Below, in pieces: positions 1-12,299 of a stretch of DNA of 64,000 nt (the first letter of the stretch is position 1; every line of letters begins with the position of its first letter). The notes under the pieces were generated by a model. The model did not search any database. It saw only the letters and a program-made list of their open reading frames with translations, and had not been told where the DNA came from. The stretch is from Sphagnum compactum (taxonomy: Eukaryota > Bryophyta > Sphagnopsida > Sphagnales). The stretch spans positions 17,542,875 to 17,606,874 of the forward strand of contig OZ234495.1 in NCBI GenBank assembly GCA_965153455.1, written 5' to 3'. The position numbers and the translations under genes were made by a program.

Positions 1-3000
1 ATAGCGGCGCCATTCCCAACCTCACCCAAATAAAATCGTGACTGCAACCATATTACACTCACATGAAGTAGCCTGTGTTGTGTATGTTAAATCTATTGCT
101 TATCAGGACCATCTACTCAGGTGGTTATGCACCTACAAGCATTCAGTTTGTTACCAGCTGGAAATCACAAGGAAAGATTATTGAAGTGGAGCGCAGTCCA
201 TTTGAAAGGTTTAAGACAAAGGTGAACCTACTAACCTTGCCCATGACATCAAAAAAAGGTGCTGCCTTATCATACAGTGACTTATCACCTGAAAACCCAA
301 ATTTGAAGCTTAGAATATACACAATATCCTTACTATTTTTGGACCATGTTCCTTCTATCTTCAGGCCCTTTTTTGGGAAACCATATGGACCAACCTCTAG
401 TGGCCTACTAAAGCCAAACACAAGAATGATGATATGAATTTAGCTAGAACCACAAAGTTTTGATAGCAAAAATGCAACAAAGTCACAACAAAGTCCTATA
501 GATATGACCTTTGCAAACCACAGAAGCTCAGCTTGTTTTCAGCACTCTTGTTTCTGCCTTATACTAATGAACATGAGCATCAAAGTTTTGAATTGTTCCA
601 ACAAGTGACAAAACAACAATCTGTCTGAATTGAAGGGGGTTTGAAGAGCTAAATACATCAAGTGCTGTTGTAGAAATCAGTGAATGCCTTATCTCACAGC
701 ACAGTGGATACTAGACTTAAGTTAAAGAAGGAAAAATACCAGCAGTCAAAAAAATCAGTGTGCCATCTTCTGCAGGCTTCTTGGAGCCAGAAACAGGTGC
801 CTGTCACAACTTATAACACCAAATTTAGTAAGCTCCTCAAGAAACACCATGCATTTTGCTTTACACTGGCCTGCACAAAACTTAAGTACTTGCAGAAGCA
901 TATGTAGTAAACCTGTGCATTTTGATAAGTCCCAAAACAAAACAACTGTTATGAATATTCATGTCCAAAGAAGGAACTGAAACACATGCAAAATCAGTCT
1001 TGAGACCCTTACTTTCCAATTCCACCTTCTACACCAGCCCTCAGACCCACACTTGTCTTTGCATAATGCATCTCAACGAATGCAGGTCCCTTTAAAATAT
1101 CACAGTCCAGTAATCAAAGAATCTACTGGTATGGATAGCAGCCTGGAACCTATCAGTTGTTCCACATTTCAAGTAGCTGGGTTTCAGTGAGTGATATCAC
1201 CTCAAGGAACTCAGCACCTGAAGCTTGGACAGCTTTACAAATGGCCTTTGATGTGTCACCATCAACAGTTGAGACATCCACATACCTACACCCATGTGAA
1301 CCAGGAGTTCTGTCAATCTACAAAGATGTGACTGCACATGTGGTCATGCCAAAACTTGATGAACTATTACTTATGCTCAACACAAACATGTCATTTGATC
1401 ATTCTGCAATCAGAGCACATTATTGCCATAGGTGGTTGTATACAACCATCAAAAAAGAAGTTTAAATTATGCAGGTGAATCAAGGTGTATTGAACCACCT
1501 AAATGATATTACCACCAAAGTTTTAGTTCCCCTGATTATTCCAGATTGCCTGTGACACTTAGCTTAAACTCATAAAAAGACATATGTATGTTTTCAAGCT
1601 CTGCTCAAATATATCCTACTGATTGCAAATTGAAGATCTGTAACCAATCATGAATGCACAAGCCTCGGATGGGATTGCAAATAGTCAGACACACTGCACA
1701 ACTTGACTGGTCAAATGCACTTCCACTGTATTGCAACACCAAATTCAACATTACTCAAATCAGCCCCACTTGCTGCCACAAATATAACCTGGTGGACATA
1801 CCCTTTGCCTTGACCCAAACCTTTCACTGCACCATCTTCACCACAAGCAACGTGAACCTGCAACAAACACCAAAAGCCCCCCACTTGATCATTGCAGTGG
1901 ATTTCATGTTTTGTGGTCTTAAAGAGTATGCATCATTACTTTTTTTGCCAACCATGTCTACCCAAGTGGCTCTTCACCAGGGCAACTGCCTTCTTTCAGG
2001 GGTTAGCACACTACCCTAGGCACCCATATGGTTTTTGGACTCTGGTTTACACCCTGCTAGTGCTGGGTTGGCTATAGAAGGTAGCATCCAGCATGGCCTG
2101 GTGGTGAACTCAACCCACAGCCATTTCACAAGGCAGCCACAAGTTCCAACCACTGGGGCAATTTGGTTTAATGCTGCACATCTGGGCGTCATATGAGAAG
2201 ACTGTAAGGGTTTAAAAGGTATAGGACCAAACTGCACCAGCTGGGTCTGCCAGCATTGCGAATGTAATATCACAAGCTGCCGTTGTTTGCTTGGGTGTCA
2301 CCCCTCTCCTGCATCCCCACAAACACACTCAGTTCAGCCCATGACACCCTAAACATCTGGGCACTAATAGAATCATTCATCTCCCCAACTACACTGACAA
2401 AAACTGCTGAAAAACACCTACCTCTACTTTCACCACATTCACAATGGCACAATGGCAGCTCTAGAGTTTTCAATCACTCAAGACCTTGAAAAGATTCCAT
2501 CCAACTCATCTTTTTCCTCAGTTACAAGCACTATTTGAGAATGCTACATTTCCAGAAACCTTCTGCAGAGCCTTTGAGAGAACAGTCTCTCTGACTGTTG
2601 TTCAATTGTGCAAAACATTGAATGTCTTAAGGAGTCTACAAGCGCTTGGGGGGAGGGCATTTCCACATCACAGTGGCCTAACAAAAATACAAAACTGAAG
2701 TATCAACCATTGTAGTTGTATGATGTGCTCCGAGACCATCTAAACTTGCTGGAGATGGTAAGGAACATTTTGATGAAAGTTTATTCATCTGACACAAAAG
2801 CCTCTGAACATAGCCACCAGCACTTGATCTGGAAAAAGAAATGGAGGGACTAACTGTATAATGCCAAAAACATCAGGCACAATTTGTCCTATAAAAAGAA
2901 CAAGGAATTAGGTTTTAGAATCGGGAATCAGGATTTCGAAGCAGTAGTGTAGAATCTTACTTACTTGGCACCTTCAGATACCAGAGCATCACACTTGCTG

Positions 3001-4061
3001 GTCGTCCGGTTCCACACAGTGACATCAAATCTGAATGCAATTCAGAAAAATTCAGAAACTCAAAGCCAAGGTAATGCATTTAGAGTTTATCAAATCCAAA
3101 TACCTATAGCATTGAATTGTCATGAAACAAAATACCAAACTGATGATGCAGATAGGGAAATGAACACACCATAAATTATGTAAGTTCATCATACCCAGCT
3201 TTTACGAGGTTGCGTGCCATGGCTGTTCCCATGGTACCGAGTCCAAGAAATCCAATGCTCGGCAATCGTTGCTCCCTCTCTACAAAATTCCACAACCATG
3301 AGCTAATGAATGCAAATTAGGGATCGAGGAAGAGCTGTTGTTGTATGTGAACTCAAAGTCAACAAGTGATACTTCTTGTGTAATCGAAGAATTTGAGTGT
3401 CGCGGAAACAAATTATATCCCACAAGGCTGACTTTATGGTCGTATCATTGCTAACATGTGTATAATAAGCATAATGTTGCATGCAAGAAGCTAGACAGAG
3501 ACAGAGAAGAAACAGCTCGAGATGTCTTTTTTTCTTCAGAGCATGTCGAGAGGACTCCAACATTTTATTATTCCCTAGCATTATTAGTTTTTCCCAGAGA
3601 TAGATGCTCCTCATACGTAACTCCACGGAAGAGAATTCGCTTCCAGAATCCGTCACAGAAACTGCCTGTGGAAATTTTGAGAAAAAATCACAATTGCAGA
3701 ATCACGTGCACAGAATAGGGAGATCAACACACACACAAGAGAGAGAGAGAGAGAGAAGGAGATACTGACCTCCGTCAGAGTGGAATTTGACAACAAAGCT
3801 TCTACGAGGGGAAGAAGGATGGCGGGAGGGAGAAGAAGAAGAAGAACAACACGGAATGCGATACTGCCCTCCATCATCAGAGTGGAATCTGACAACAAAG
3901 CTTCTATTATGAGGAGAAGAAGAACCCGGGGTGTAAACAGCAGCAGGAGGCAGATGGAGAACAGAGGTGACGAAGCTCCTGCGGATGATGCTCCGAGGGA
4001 AGCCAATAGAGAAGAAAGAGGCAAGGGATGTACCTAGGGAGACAGGCACAGGTTTGGCCAT
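1..4061 (-). CDS. GLYR2: Glyoxylate/succinic semialdehyde reductase, organelle-targeted (partial, 3' end outside window)
   Basis: Member of the beta-hydroxyacid dehydrogenase family; plant GLYR enzymes reduce glyoxylate and succinic semialdehyde with NADPH. Exons traced on the minus strand: 4061-3770, 3279-3195, 3030-2965, 2308-2233, 1857-1802, 1285-1201, 800-740, 288-236 and 41-<1. All introns are GT..AG and phases agree throughout (815 coding bases, about 271 residues). Exon 1 encodes a Ser/Arg/Pro-rich transit-peptide-like leader of about 97 residues. Exon 2 has the dinucleotide-binding motif GFLGLGTMG, exon 3 VTVWNRTTSKCD, exon 4 CDITFAMLADP, exon 6 GYVDVSTVD, exon 7 the substrate-binding block APVSGSKKPAEDG, exon 8 KAAPFFDVMGK and exon 9 RFYLGEVGNGAA. 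The catalytic lysine that normally follows GNGA lies just outside the window. The ATG at 4061 has G at -3 and +4. The leader suggests the organellar GLYR2 rather than cytosolic GLYR1; the choice of paralogue is inferred. Exon 1 carries an internal duplication described separately. Confidence 0.93.
3755..3978 (-). repeat. 102-bp in-frame tandem duplication in GLYR2 exon 1
   Basis: Two near-identical blocks repeat with a period of about 102 bp (34 codons). The encoded leader contains SFVVRFHSDDGGQY and then SFVVKFHSDGG. The copy nearer the intron ends in the used donor (GGAG then GTCAGTATC). In the copy nearer the ATG the same site reads GGAGGGCAGTATC, so its GT is lost and the stretch is read through as coding sequence. 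Confidence 0.85.
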
Positions 4062-4520
4062 AGCTTCTTTTCTTTGTGAAGCTACGTCCTGAGGCCCTCA
4101 CTCGTTCACTCGCTCTCCTCGATTGCTGTACAGACGTCTAGTACCTGATCCTCCTGCTTCGATCTTTTCTCCCCTGCAGTTTCGGAGTTTCAATCTGTTC
4201 ACTGCCGTTGAGTAATAACAAGAAGTCGATCTCTTTTTTCTGCAAACAAAAAATATAAAAAATATATTTGCACAAACTGCTTGCTGCTGCTGCTGCTGCT
4301 CGGATATTTGTTTCTCTCAGCGCAAATTTTTCACGAACTGCATGTGGTAGCGACGATCTGTCCGTCTGTCCAGTGCGCACGAATTTTCCCAGTGTTGCGC
4401 ATTTCGTTGCGACAGGCGCCGCGCGACGTTTTGGCCACTGTGGTTGGAAACGACGCCCGTGTTCCCCACTAGGTACCTACTTCGCCAAGGTTCCAAGTGG
4501 AATTTCTTTAGGCCCACTTT
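4062..4520 (-). promoter_or_regulatory. Probable 5' leader and core promoter of GLYR2
   Basis: Lies immediately upstream of the GLYR2 start on the minus strand and is less AT-rich than the spacer beyond. An AT-rich TATA-like stretch (about 4247-4270) sits roughly 190 bp upstream of the ATG. A GCT trinucleotide run occupies 4283-4300. The transcription start cannot be fixed from sequence alone. Confidence 0.4.
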
Positions 4521-4948
4521 AGATGGCGGTCCAGGGTCCTAAAAATCGACGCTTAGGTTCCAAGTGGAATTTATCGGCCTTGTTGCCTACCAAGGCAAGG
4601 ATATAGTGTCTAGATTTATTGTAGAGTACAGTAGCTTAAGGGATTTTTATAGGCCCCTAAGTAAATAATAAAAGGTCTATTTTTAATAAGAGGATTTTTG
4701 AAAGATGATATTCTGGCTTGTGTTGAAACTCGAGATTAGTTATTATAGAGTTATAATATCTTGAAGGATTATGGTTTCTTTTAGAGGAATTTTTTGAAGA
4801 TTATATTTTTGCATGATGAAATATTTGAGTTTCCACAATTCTTCTTTTTGCCTCAAGATATTTTTAAATGTAAATGACAAGGCCACGGTGTTTATGACAC
4901 ACCCGTTGTTTATTTAGGGCCCACTTTAGATGACAGTCCCAGGGTCCT
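4507..4948. repeat. Pair of direct repeats about 405 bp apart
   Basis: A block of about 34 bp beginning TTTAGGCCCACTTTAGATGG at 4507-4540 recurs with few differences at 4913-4948. A second short motif, GGTTCCAAGTGGAATT, occurs at 4489 and 4556. The arrangement could be the ends of a small element or the trace of a segmental duplication; no coding content was seen between the copies. Confidence 0.5.
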
Positions 4949-5556
4949 CCAAATTTTGAGGAACCAATTTGGTCTCATTTGAAGCAAATTAGAAAATCCT
5001 TGAGTTAGGGGCCTTTGGACCCTAGCTTGCATCTTGGTTCTTCAAATGGTGAGCTCGACCTTTAAGCTCCTTTTTCTTTTTAAGGTCCAAAATGGTGTCA
5101 TGTAGGTACTTCCATTTAAGGTTTTTCCTTAAGTGGGACTCACCGGTTGTTATCTGCTGGTTCCACTTTTGGTTCTGCCAGTTCCACTTTGTGATGTGAG
5201 TCACGCTTGGGGAACATTGTGGGGTATGTGAATCACCAGTGGGGGAAGAAGGCTCACAAGTTACAGTCTGGAATGGGCCCTAGTATAACCAGTTCCGGTG
5301 TCGTAATGGACCAGTTCCATAGAATTAGGAGATGTAGTGCTGGAAAGTGACACAGAAATGATGTTTCCAAAAGAGAGTTGATCCTTCCTGGTGAGGTTCC
5401 AATGCAATTCGCAAAAAGTGACTTTGAGCCCATTTCCATTACAATTGCCTTGCCACCCAAAAGCCTATGGAAATCATTCTCGCTGGCCTAGAATGTACAC
5501 ACTTGGCAGAATCTGCCATATGCAGCGTACGCTTTTGCTCTAAAGGCAAGGGTTTT
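4949..5556. other. Spacer with no recognised gene
   Basis: Moderately GC spacer with several GGTTCC/CAGTTCC-like motifs. Short open frames show no recognisable protein pattern. Confidence 0.5.
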
Positions 5557-5935
5557 AGAGCATCTCCAAGTGGTTGGTGCTCAGCCTGTGACTCCAGACA
5601 GTACAATTTAGTGCGAAAAAGTCAAAATGTGCCGGTTTAGCTCAGGAAATTGGTTTTTGTGCACCAAATTCGGACAGCTTGCCGTGGCTAGTAAAAGGCG
5701 AGACACAGTTGTGCACCTCCAAAAGAGCGTGTAATAAATTAGACATGACTGCAGCTCAGTATTTCTGATTGGCCGATCATAGTGATTGGTCCAGGTGGTT
5801 TGCTATTAGTACTCCCCACATATATGCAGTTCCAATTACAGTTTGATTGGTGGGGTTGACAAAAAAAAACACCAAAACTTAGACATTTAATTTTACTATC
5901 CAGAGTGACATACTGAGTACCGGTGGAGATGCTCT
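5557..5935. mobile_element. Small inverted-repeat element (MITE), AGAGCATCTCCA ends
   Basis: The left end AGAGCATCTCCA (5557-5568) is matched by its inverse TGGAGATGCTCT (5924-5935), giving a 379-bp non-coding element. The internal stretch with GATTGGTCCAGGTGG is clearly related to sequence at about 41.18-41.35 kb. Ends of this type are common on plant non-autonomous DNA elements, often grouped with PIF/Harbinger; the superfamily is an inference. No clear flanking 3-bp duplication was found. Confidence 0.65.
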
Positions 5936-5938
5936 CGA

Positions 5939-6010
5939 AGAGCATCTCCAAGTGGTGCTCAGCATGTGACCCTGCAAGAATATTTCTCACATCCAAGTTA
6001 GTTATCCTTG
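5939..6010. mobile_element. Second MITE left terminus, abutting the first
   Basis: AGAGCATCTCCAAGTGGTGC starts at 5939, only three bases after the right end of the previous element, and continues with GCTCAGCATGTGAC, the same subterminal sequence as the 5557 copy. No matching right end was found downstream, so this copy looks truncated. Confidence 0.5.
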
Positions 6011-6479
6011 TGTCTGGGCTGGTTTGGCAACAAGGTGCCTAATAAAAAGAAAAATTCTGTCATTTACTTTCGGCAGTGAAAATAATAATATTTTACAATT
6101 AGGCACTATACTAGATAATGAAGCTAGTAGTGTGCTGGAGGGTTTCTTTCAGATCTTCGGCATGCTATGTACATATTTTTCAGAATTTTTGGCCATTCCA
6201 AAAATAATTAACTAGTGCCCAACCAGCCTAGGTGTTAGGGTATTTACTTTTTCCCAACTCCACCCAGGAAACTGAAACTGAGACTGCAAATAGGTGGGAG
6301 ACTACTACTGGCAACCCGCCTTGAGGAACCAAAACTATGTAGCCAATCAACAGCACATGTCATGGTTTGCTGTTCCTTTCACCACCCTCAACAAACTAGG
6401 TATGCAAAAATGCTGGGCCAAAATCATTTTGCTTAGCCAAACCGGTATGCTTTGATTTTTCTTTTCTTTTTTTTTCTTT
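6011..6479. other. Spacer with no recognised gene
   Basis: Non-coding by eye. Contains CCAATCAACAGCACATGTCA (from about 6343), reminiscent of the inner part of the MITE family but too diverged to assign. Confidence 0.4.
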
Positions 6480-6560
6480 TTTTTGATATAAAAAGTTTGG
6501 AAATTTTTTCCAAAAGTTTAGCAAAATTAGTCAAGTTTACACTAATAGAAAAATTCCAAA
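6480..6560 (+). repeat. Dispersed AT-rich repeat, copy 1
   Basis: T-rich tract followed by TTTAGCAAAATTAGTCAAG and TTTACACTA. The same core recurs at about 30.19 kb (plus) and, inverted, at about 40.79 and 62.92 kb. Confidence 0.55.
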
Positions 6561-7189
6561 AATCTAATTCTATTGTCAAAAAAGCAACAAAATTTGTTCG
6601 AAAAAAAATCATTGATTACAACCAGTAATGTACTCACACTTTGGCAGTAAATTTTGAGGATTTGAAAAAATAAAGCGCCCATTATTTCAGCACCTTCTTG
6701 GACCAATTTTTCTTTACGTATAGCCATTTGTTCTTTTTTTGTATTATGAAGCATTGGAATTGAGTCCAAAAATAATTGATTAACTAATTTTGAGTAAAAA
6801 TTCGTTGTAGTCTTAACTGACTATCCACTCAAAAAAGAGTTATTTGGAATTATTTGATGATTTTCCACAAGTGAACAATGTAATAGTGTCAATTGATACT
6901 CATTTGAGAAAATCACCCACACCGTGTTTTTTTCTTCTCAATTTTGTGATGTGGCCAAGGTGGTGATTAGCCATAATCGATTTAGCCAAATTTAGCTATA
7001 AACAAAATATGAAAGGAAAAAATTTAAACATCCTCGTATTTTTGGCAACCTACTTGAACCATGTATAGAAATTAGGTGATTTTATTATTTTTTTGAACTT
7101 TGATGGTTTTTTCCAAAAGAAATTCATTGAATTTGCAAGAGACATTTCCCAAAATTTCATACAAATGAAAAATTTCACACAAAAAAAGT

Positions 7190-7375
7190 ATTGACCCACA
7201 CACCTTAAATGTAATAGTTTACCCTAGGGTCAATTTCATCATTAAATAGTTTTCAAAATAGTGAATTGAATTTTCTGAAAATATGAAGTTGATGTGTTGA
7301 AAAGCATTATAATTATCACTAGCTACAATTTGAGTAATTTCACTCTTCATATGACAATATCATGTATATCATGAA
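7190..7375 (-). repeat. Dispersed repeat family R7, copy 1
   Basis: About 170 bp including GGGTCAATTTCATCATTAAA, GAAAATATGAAGTTGATG and the inverse of GATATTGTCATATGA. Clearly homologous to 26465-26640 and 40148-40290, which lie in the opposite orientation. Function unknown; probably an old non-autonomous element. Confidence 0.6.
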
Positions 7376-10300
7376 AAAATAATGATTCAAATTTTATAAA
7401 ATTCAATTAGCTTTGAAAAAAAAATCATTTTGTCCATGTGGCAACTAACCTTACACTACAATATTTAAGAAAAATTCCAAAAGGTGTATGGGTCAATGTT
7501 GGACTTTGATGATGCACATGTTGTGTTGTCCCTTTGTTTTCATATGAATATCAAATACCTTATCTTGCTACATTAATGAAATATTTATTTCAAGACTTGT
7601 GTGACATATGGCATCCAACAACAAGCCCAACATATGTCATCAAAAACATATTAAGAATCTTTAAATTAATTATTGAACACATATTTCATATGATATTTCT
7701 AATTGAGTTCATCAATGAATGTCCTTTTTATGCATAAAAGAAATTTTAATTCATCTTTCATTTTTACATTTCCATCCATAAATAAATGTTTTTGAAAGTG
7801 TTCCAGGATATTTTTTGAAATTTCAACTTATGCAAACTTCATTAAGTTAATTCCCCAAAGGATATATGTAGAGGTTATATTCCTCAATAACTTGAACTTA
7901 CATTTCTAATTATCCCTAGTTCTTTAACAACAATTTGAAATACAACATTACACCATAGTCTTGTATATTTTATTTTCATATTTGAAGTCTTTTCACAATA
8001 TGAATAAAATTATGTTGGGACATTTCCTTACATATTTTGGCATGACCTTGTTTGATAACTTATTTTGTGTATGGTTGGATTTAAGTTTAAGCTTGTTTTG
8101 TTACAATTTTTTTTGTCTTTGTGCACATTGAAAATAATATGGCCATGATTGTTTTCATGCCCTTGTTAACATGATTTTTAAATGTAATGCTTAGGGTTGT
8201 GTTTTAAAAAAATCAATAGACTTAATTTTTAGGATAGATATATGTATATGTGTGTGAGAGATATGAAAAAATACATATTCAAGTCTTTTTTTCTTTTTTC
8301 TTTTTCATGAGTGTATCATAGCATATAAATAGACCAAATCAACCTTGTAATTAGAAAAGCCTTTTTTTTTAATTACAAGTTTGAACCTCCATAAGTTATC
8401 ATACATTTTTAGTAACAAAAATCCAAATCTCAAAAAGCAATAACTTAAACAACAACCATAGCTTCTTACAAATTATCCAGAATGTAACTTTTATGCATAA
8501 ATTTTGGGCTCTAAAGTTTGCAAGATTAGGCAAGAACCCAATCATAAAAATTATATGATTTTAATTGTAATAAAAACATGCCATTATAAAGGCACTTAAC
8601 ATGGAGGAGATCGTTGGACTAACTATCAATGTCATGAGTATCAATCCAATCCAGCTTGCTTCAAAATTAAGCTTTATCACTTTTAAGTTATATCCTTCTA
8701 GGACCATGAATGCATAGATCAAGTCAAAGGTTGTGCTTCATTTACACCCATCCCAAAGACCCAAGCATACAAACAAATGATCAGTAGTGATGTGCACTAG
8801 CCCAATTATTATCCCTTTCATCAAACTTGAACCAAACATTCATATTCACAAAGAAAAAAATAATTCTAAAGCATTGTCAACATAAAACTATTATATAGAA
8901 AGTAATCAACATAACTCCCTTCACCTTTGATGATGAAGACATTTGCTTCAAATTATATGAGCAATTTTCAAGTTTTAATTTTCAAATGGTTTTCTATAAG
9001 CAATGTGTGAACAAAATGATTGGAAAACAATGTAAATGTTATGTGGTTAGTTGTGATCAAGAAAAGTTCATAATGAAGTGGTGTTTTATTGTGGATATAC
9101 AACCAAGCAATGGGCCTCGTTGTAGTTCTTGAATCTTCATCATAAAGTTTCAAACCTATGTTTCTAGATGTTTCCTCAAGAAAGAACCAAATCCAATATA
9201 TTAAGCTTGATGTTGCCAACATGAAATACTTGCACAGTTATCTGCACATAAGCAAGGAAGATTCGATGCTTCATGTTGGAGTGGAATTAAGAGGAAGAGA
9301 GTTGTTTTCCTTTCATAGCACTTTGATCTACCTTTTTTTAAATCATGAACATAATCCAATTTTTCAATTAACAAGAGATGGGAGGTTTTTAACCATACTT
9401 TTTAACTACCAAATATACCTTGTAGTTCTTCCTTAAGTTTAATGGCTATTCACAATGCCAAGCCGATGAGTACAACAAAAAAAAATGGGTTTTTTTTTTT
9501 CCTAAGCCTAGTAACACCAAACAATTTTGTGAGAAAGAACATTTGGTATTTTGAATGAAGGGAAATGTCAAATTAACATTAACTACAAAAATCCTTCAAT
9601 TAAAGATATGATGTATAAATACAATATTTGTTCCTTGTGCAAATAATTGTGATTATTTTAGGGTGCAATCACACTAAGAGGAGCCACAACAATCATAACC
9701 AATGTTTAATTTTTCATATGTCAATGTCAAAAATTACACTAATGTTGCAAGTTTTTAGTATGTTTAAATGACAATACTTTTTATACATTGCATGAGAACA
9801 TGTGGAACAAGTTTGAATGAATCCAATGAGTAAATATAAATTAATAAAAGACGCTTGCAAAACATTATGACCATTTCTTTCTTTGCTTCTCTTTGGACGA
9901 CTTGAAATGCACAAAAAATAAAATCATGAACAATAATTATCCACAGCTTTACATAATACAATTTGAGATTTTTTTGGTCAAGAATATATTTTATCACAAT
10001 AAAAATCATAGATTTTTAATCCATCCCCTTCATGTTCAATCCCAACCTACAACATTATCTTGGCAAGCAAACCCATTACTTTTTAAGTAGTCACCGTAAC
10101 TTGTGGTAGATGTGGTTCTTTTTATTTTGTTTGTGTTGCTTATGGTTTTGCCTTATTTCGTATATTCCAGTTGGTCATATTACATGTTACATTAATGTTT
10201 TGACAATTCCCAATAAAATTTAATCACAATTTGTCATCCAAAAACAATGACTTTTGTTTGAAAACATGGTTCAAAAGATGGCAATTACATAAAAGAGATT

Positions 10301-10490
10301 GGACACCATGGACTTGTATGCAATTTTGTGATATTGGTCTTGTGTTGAATTGTTGAATGTAGGCAACATAAGAATTTAACAGTCTTTTAGATAAATGTGA
10401 AGCTTTTGAATGCCTAGACGTGAAATTTCAACATGTTGTCAAAGATTTTGAAATAGAAATTCAAGAAGTTTTTTTTTAATTAATTAAAAT
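7376..10490. other. AT-rich spacer with no recognised gene
   Basis: Open frames of 60-92 codons occur (for example 9158-9436 plus), but none shows a domain, repeat or residue pattern recognised here, and base composition is that of the spacer. Confidence 0.5.

Positions 10491-10524
<34 letters not shown>
10491..10524. repeat. AC/AT microsatellite
   Basis: Twelve AC units (10491-10514) run directly into an AT run (10515-10524). Confidence 0.95.
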
Positions 10525-12153
10525 CACAAAGGATATTTTCCTTTCTCTTTATCTATCAAATTATAATAAATATGAAGATATTCCCAATGAATTCAACCCA
10601 AAATATTCACTTTGTGTACAAATATTGTTTATTTACAAAATCACCTTTTCATAGACATATTATATTACATTGGTTTATGATAGATGTTAGGTTAAGTTCA
10701 CAATTAGTTATTATGCTTTAAAATGAAATGTTGAAAATATGTATAGGCATAACAATAAATGGGATTTATACATGAAGCCTTCCCCCCATAATCTTCAATT
10801 TCATCATTTTGTAATAAAATGAATATATGAAACTTTCCATGCTCATATATGTTTTCTAAATGTGAATTTTTTTTGGTTTTTTTAATTTAGTTTTCATTTG
10901 CAATGGACAGATTTTTAAAAATCCTTCAAAATGCAACCATGCATTTTGCAACTACATGCAACTTGTTGTCATTTGCAACTACAAGTAGTATATGAGTGTA
11001 ATTCAAAGTTTTCAACCTTGATTTGAAGGGAACACATCATGTCCTTAATCAAAATTTGACACCTTCAACAACATTTCAAGCCAAACATATTATCAGGTCT
11101 TTAAATAACATGATGAACCAACAAGTGTAACATGATGGGGCCTAATAAAATTATTACCCTACATTAAGTTCCATCATCAACATTAAAAATAGGTTGAACA
11201 AATTTAAATGATTGTAAGCTTAAACTTGGGCATCATTTGTTTTCAATCTAGATGAAAGGGTCACGCTTTTTTTTGTTGCAATTTGTGTGATGTTAGAATT
11301 ATTTCATAATATTTAACACTTACACAATAATGTTAAGAAAGTTCTTATCACTTATAGCATGAATTAAACCACAATAGTTTGAATATTAATTATTCGTGAA
11401 ACCTAAAATATATAATTTTATTTGTGAATCCAAGAAATGAAGGTTCAAGGTACATTAGTTGAATAATAGTTTTAGTACATTAGAAGAATTGACATGGTAT
11501 GCATGAACTATTTTGTAAGCTTCTTTTGTTTATTTTTGCTTTTGTAATTTCATAACCTTATGAAAATATGATGTGAGTTCAATATCATTCTTAAAAAGTG
11601 TTAGTGTGCAAAGGGTTTCATACCTTTGGTATGGTACATAATATTTGGATGGTCCATGATTTGCATGGAATGAATTAAACATGACGTGTTTCTAATTCAA
11701 AAGCTTGTGCCTAACAAAGCCATATTACAAACAACAATTAAGTGTCTTGCATTATGTGTGACAACATCGTTGGAACCTTATGCAACTTGCATTACAAGTT
11801 TTGACCTACAAGTTAATAAAAAACTTCCAATATATTTTGCTTCCATTGATCAATTTTCTTTTCATGATTAAGTTGAAGTGTGTAACATTTCAATTGTTTG
11901 AAGCAAACAATATCACAAATGCTACTTTGGTCACATGATTTTATGAATTCAATATAAGGAATTCATGTATTAATGATTGGATTTTACGATTACTTTTAAG
12001 TCATAAATACCACATATGACTGCTAAAACATCTAGTCACCTTGAACTAGCCATTAAAAATAATACATGGCACCTAGTCACAAGTCCAATCACATCCTCCA
12101 TGCAACTTGACCAAGGTTTTCCATTAATTTCCTTGGATGGTCATAGATTTAAA
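10525..12153. other. AT-rich spacer with TTGCAACTA-like motifs
   Basis: No gene recognised. Around 10930-10990 several GCAACTACA/TTGCAACTA motifs cluster. Similar motifs recur at 16.4, 21.9, 25.1 and 26.3 kb, so this is probably a remnant of the same repeat family. Confidence 0.4.
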
Positions 12154-12231
12154 CATATGTTTATATGTTTGGTCATAGGTGAGTTGCAACTACATTTGCA
12201 ACTCACCTATGACCAAACATATAAACATGTG
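12154..12231. repeat. Near-perfect 36-bp inverted repeat with 6-base loop
   Basis: Left arm 12154-12189 and right arm 12196-12231 are reverse complements with a single mismatch, separated by CTACAT. The apex sequence is GGTGAGTTGCAA / TTGCAACTCACC. It would fold as a strong hairpin in DNA or RNA. It may be a recent foldback or a small-RNA precursor; nothing else decides. Confidence 0.9.
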
Positions 12232-12299
12232 CATATACATATGATGACATATGTCCAATGCATGGTTGATTGGACACAAGCACATACTTATTATGTGGG

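Noticed and set aside
2733-2810. Additional GLYR2 exon beginning ATCAAGTGCTGG after a TTTCCAG acceptor
   Set aside because: The frame is open but unlike the family. The exon at 2308-2233 joins exon 3 in frame and carries the expected residues, so this is intron.
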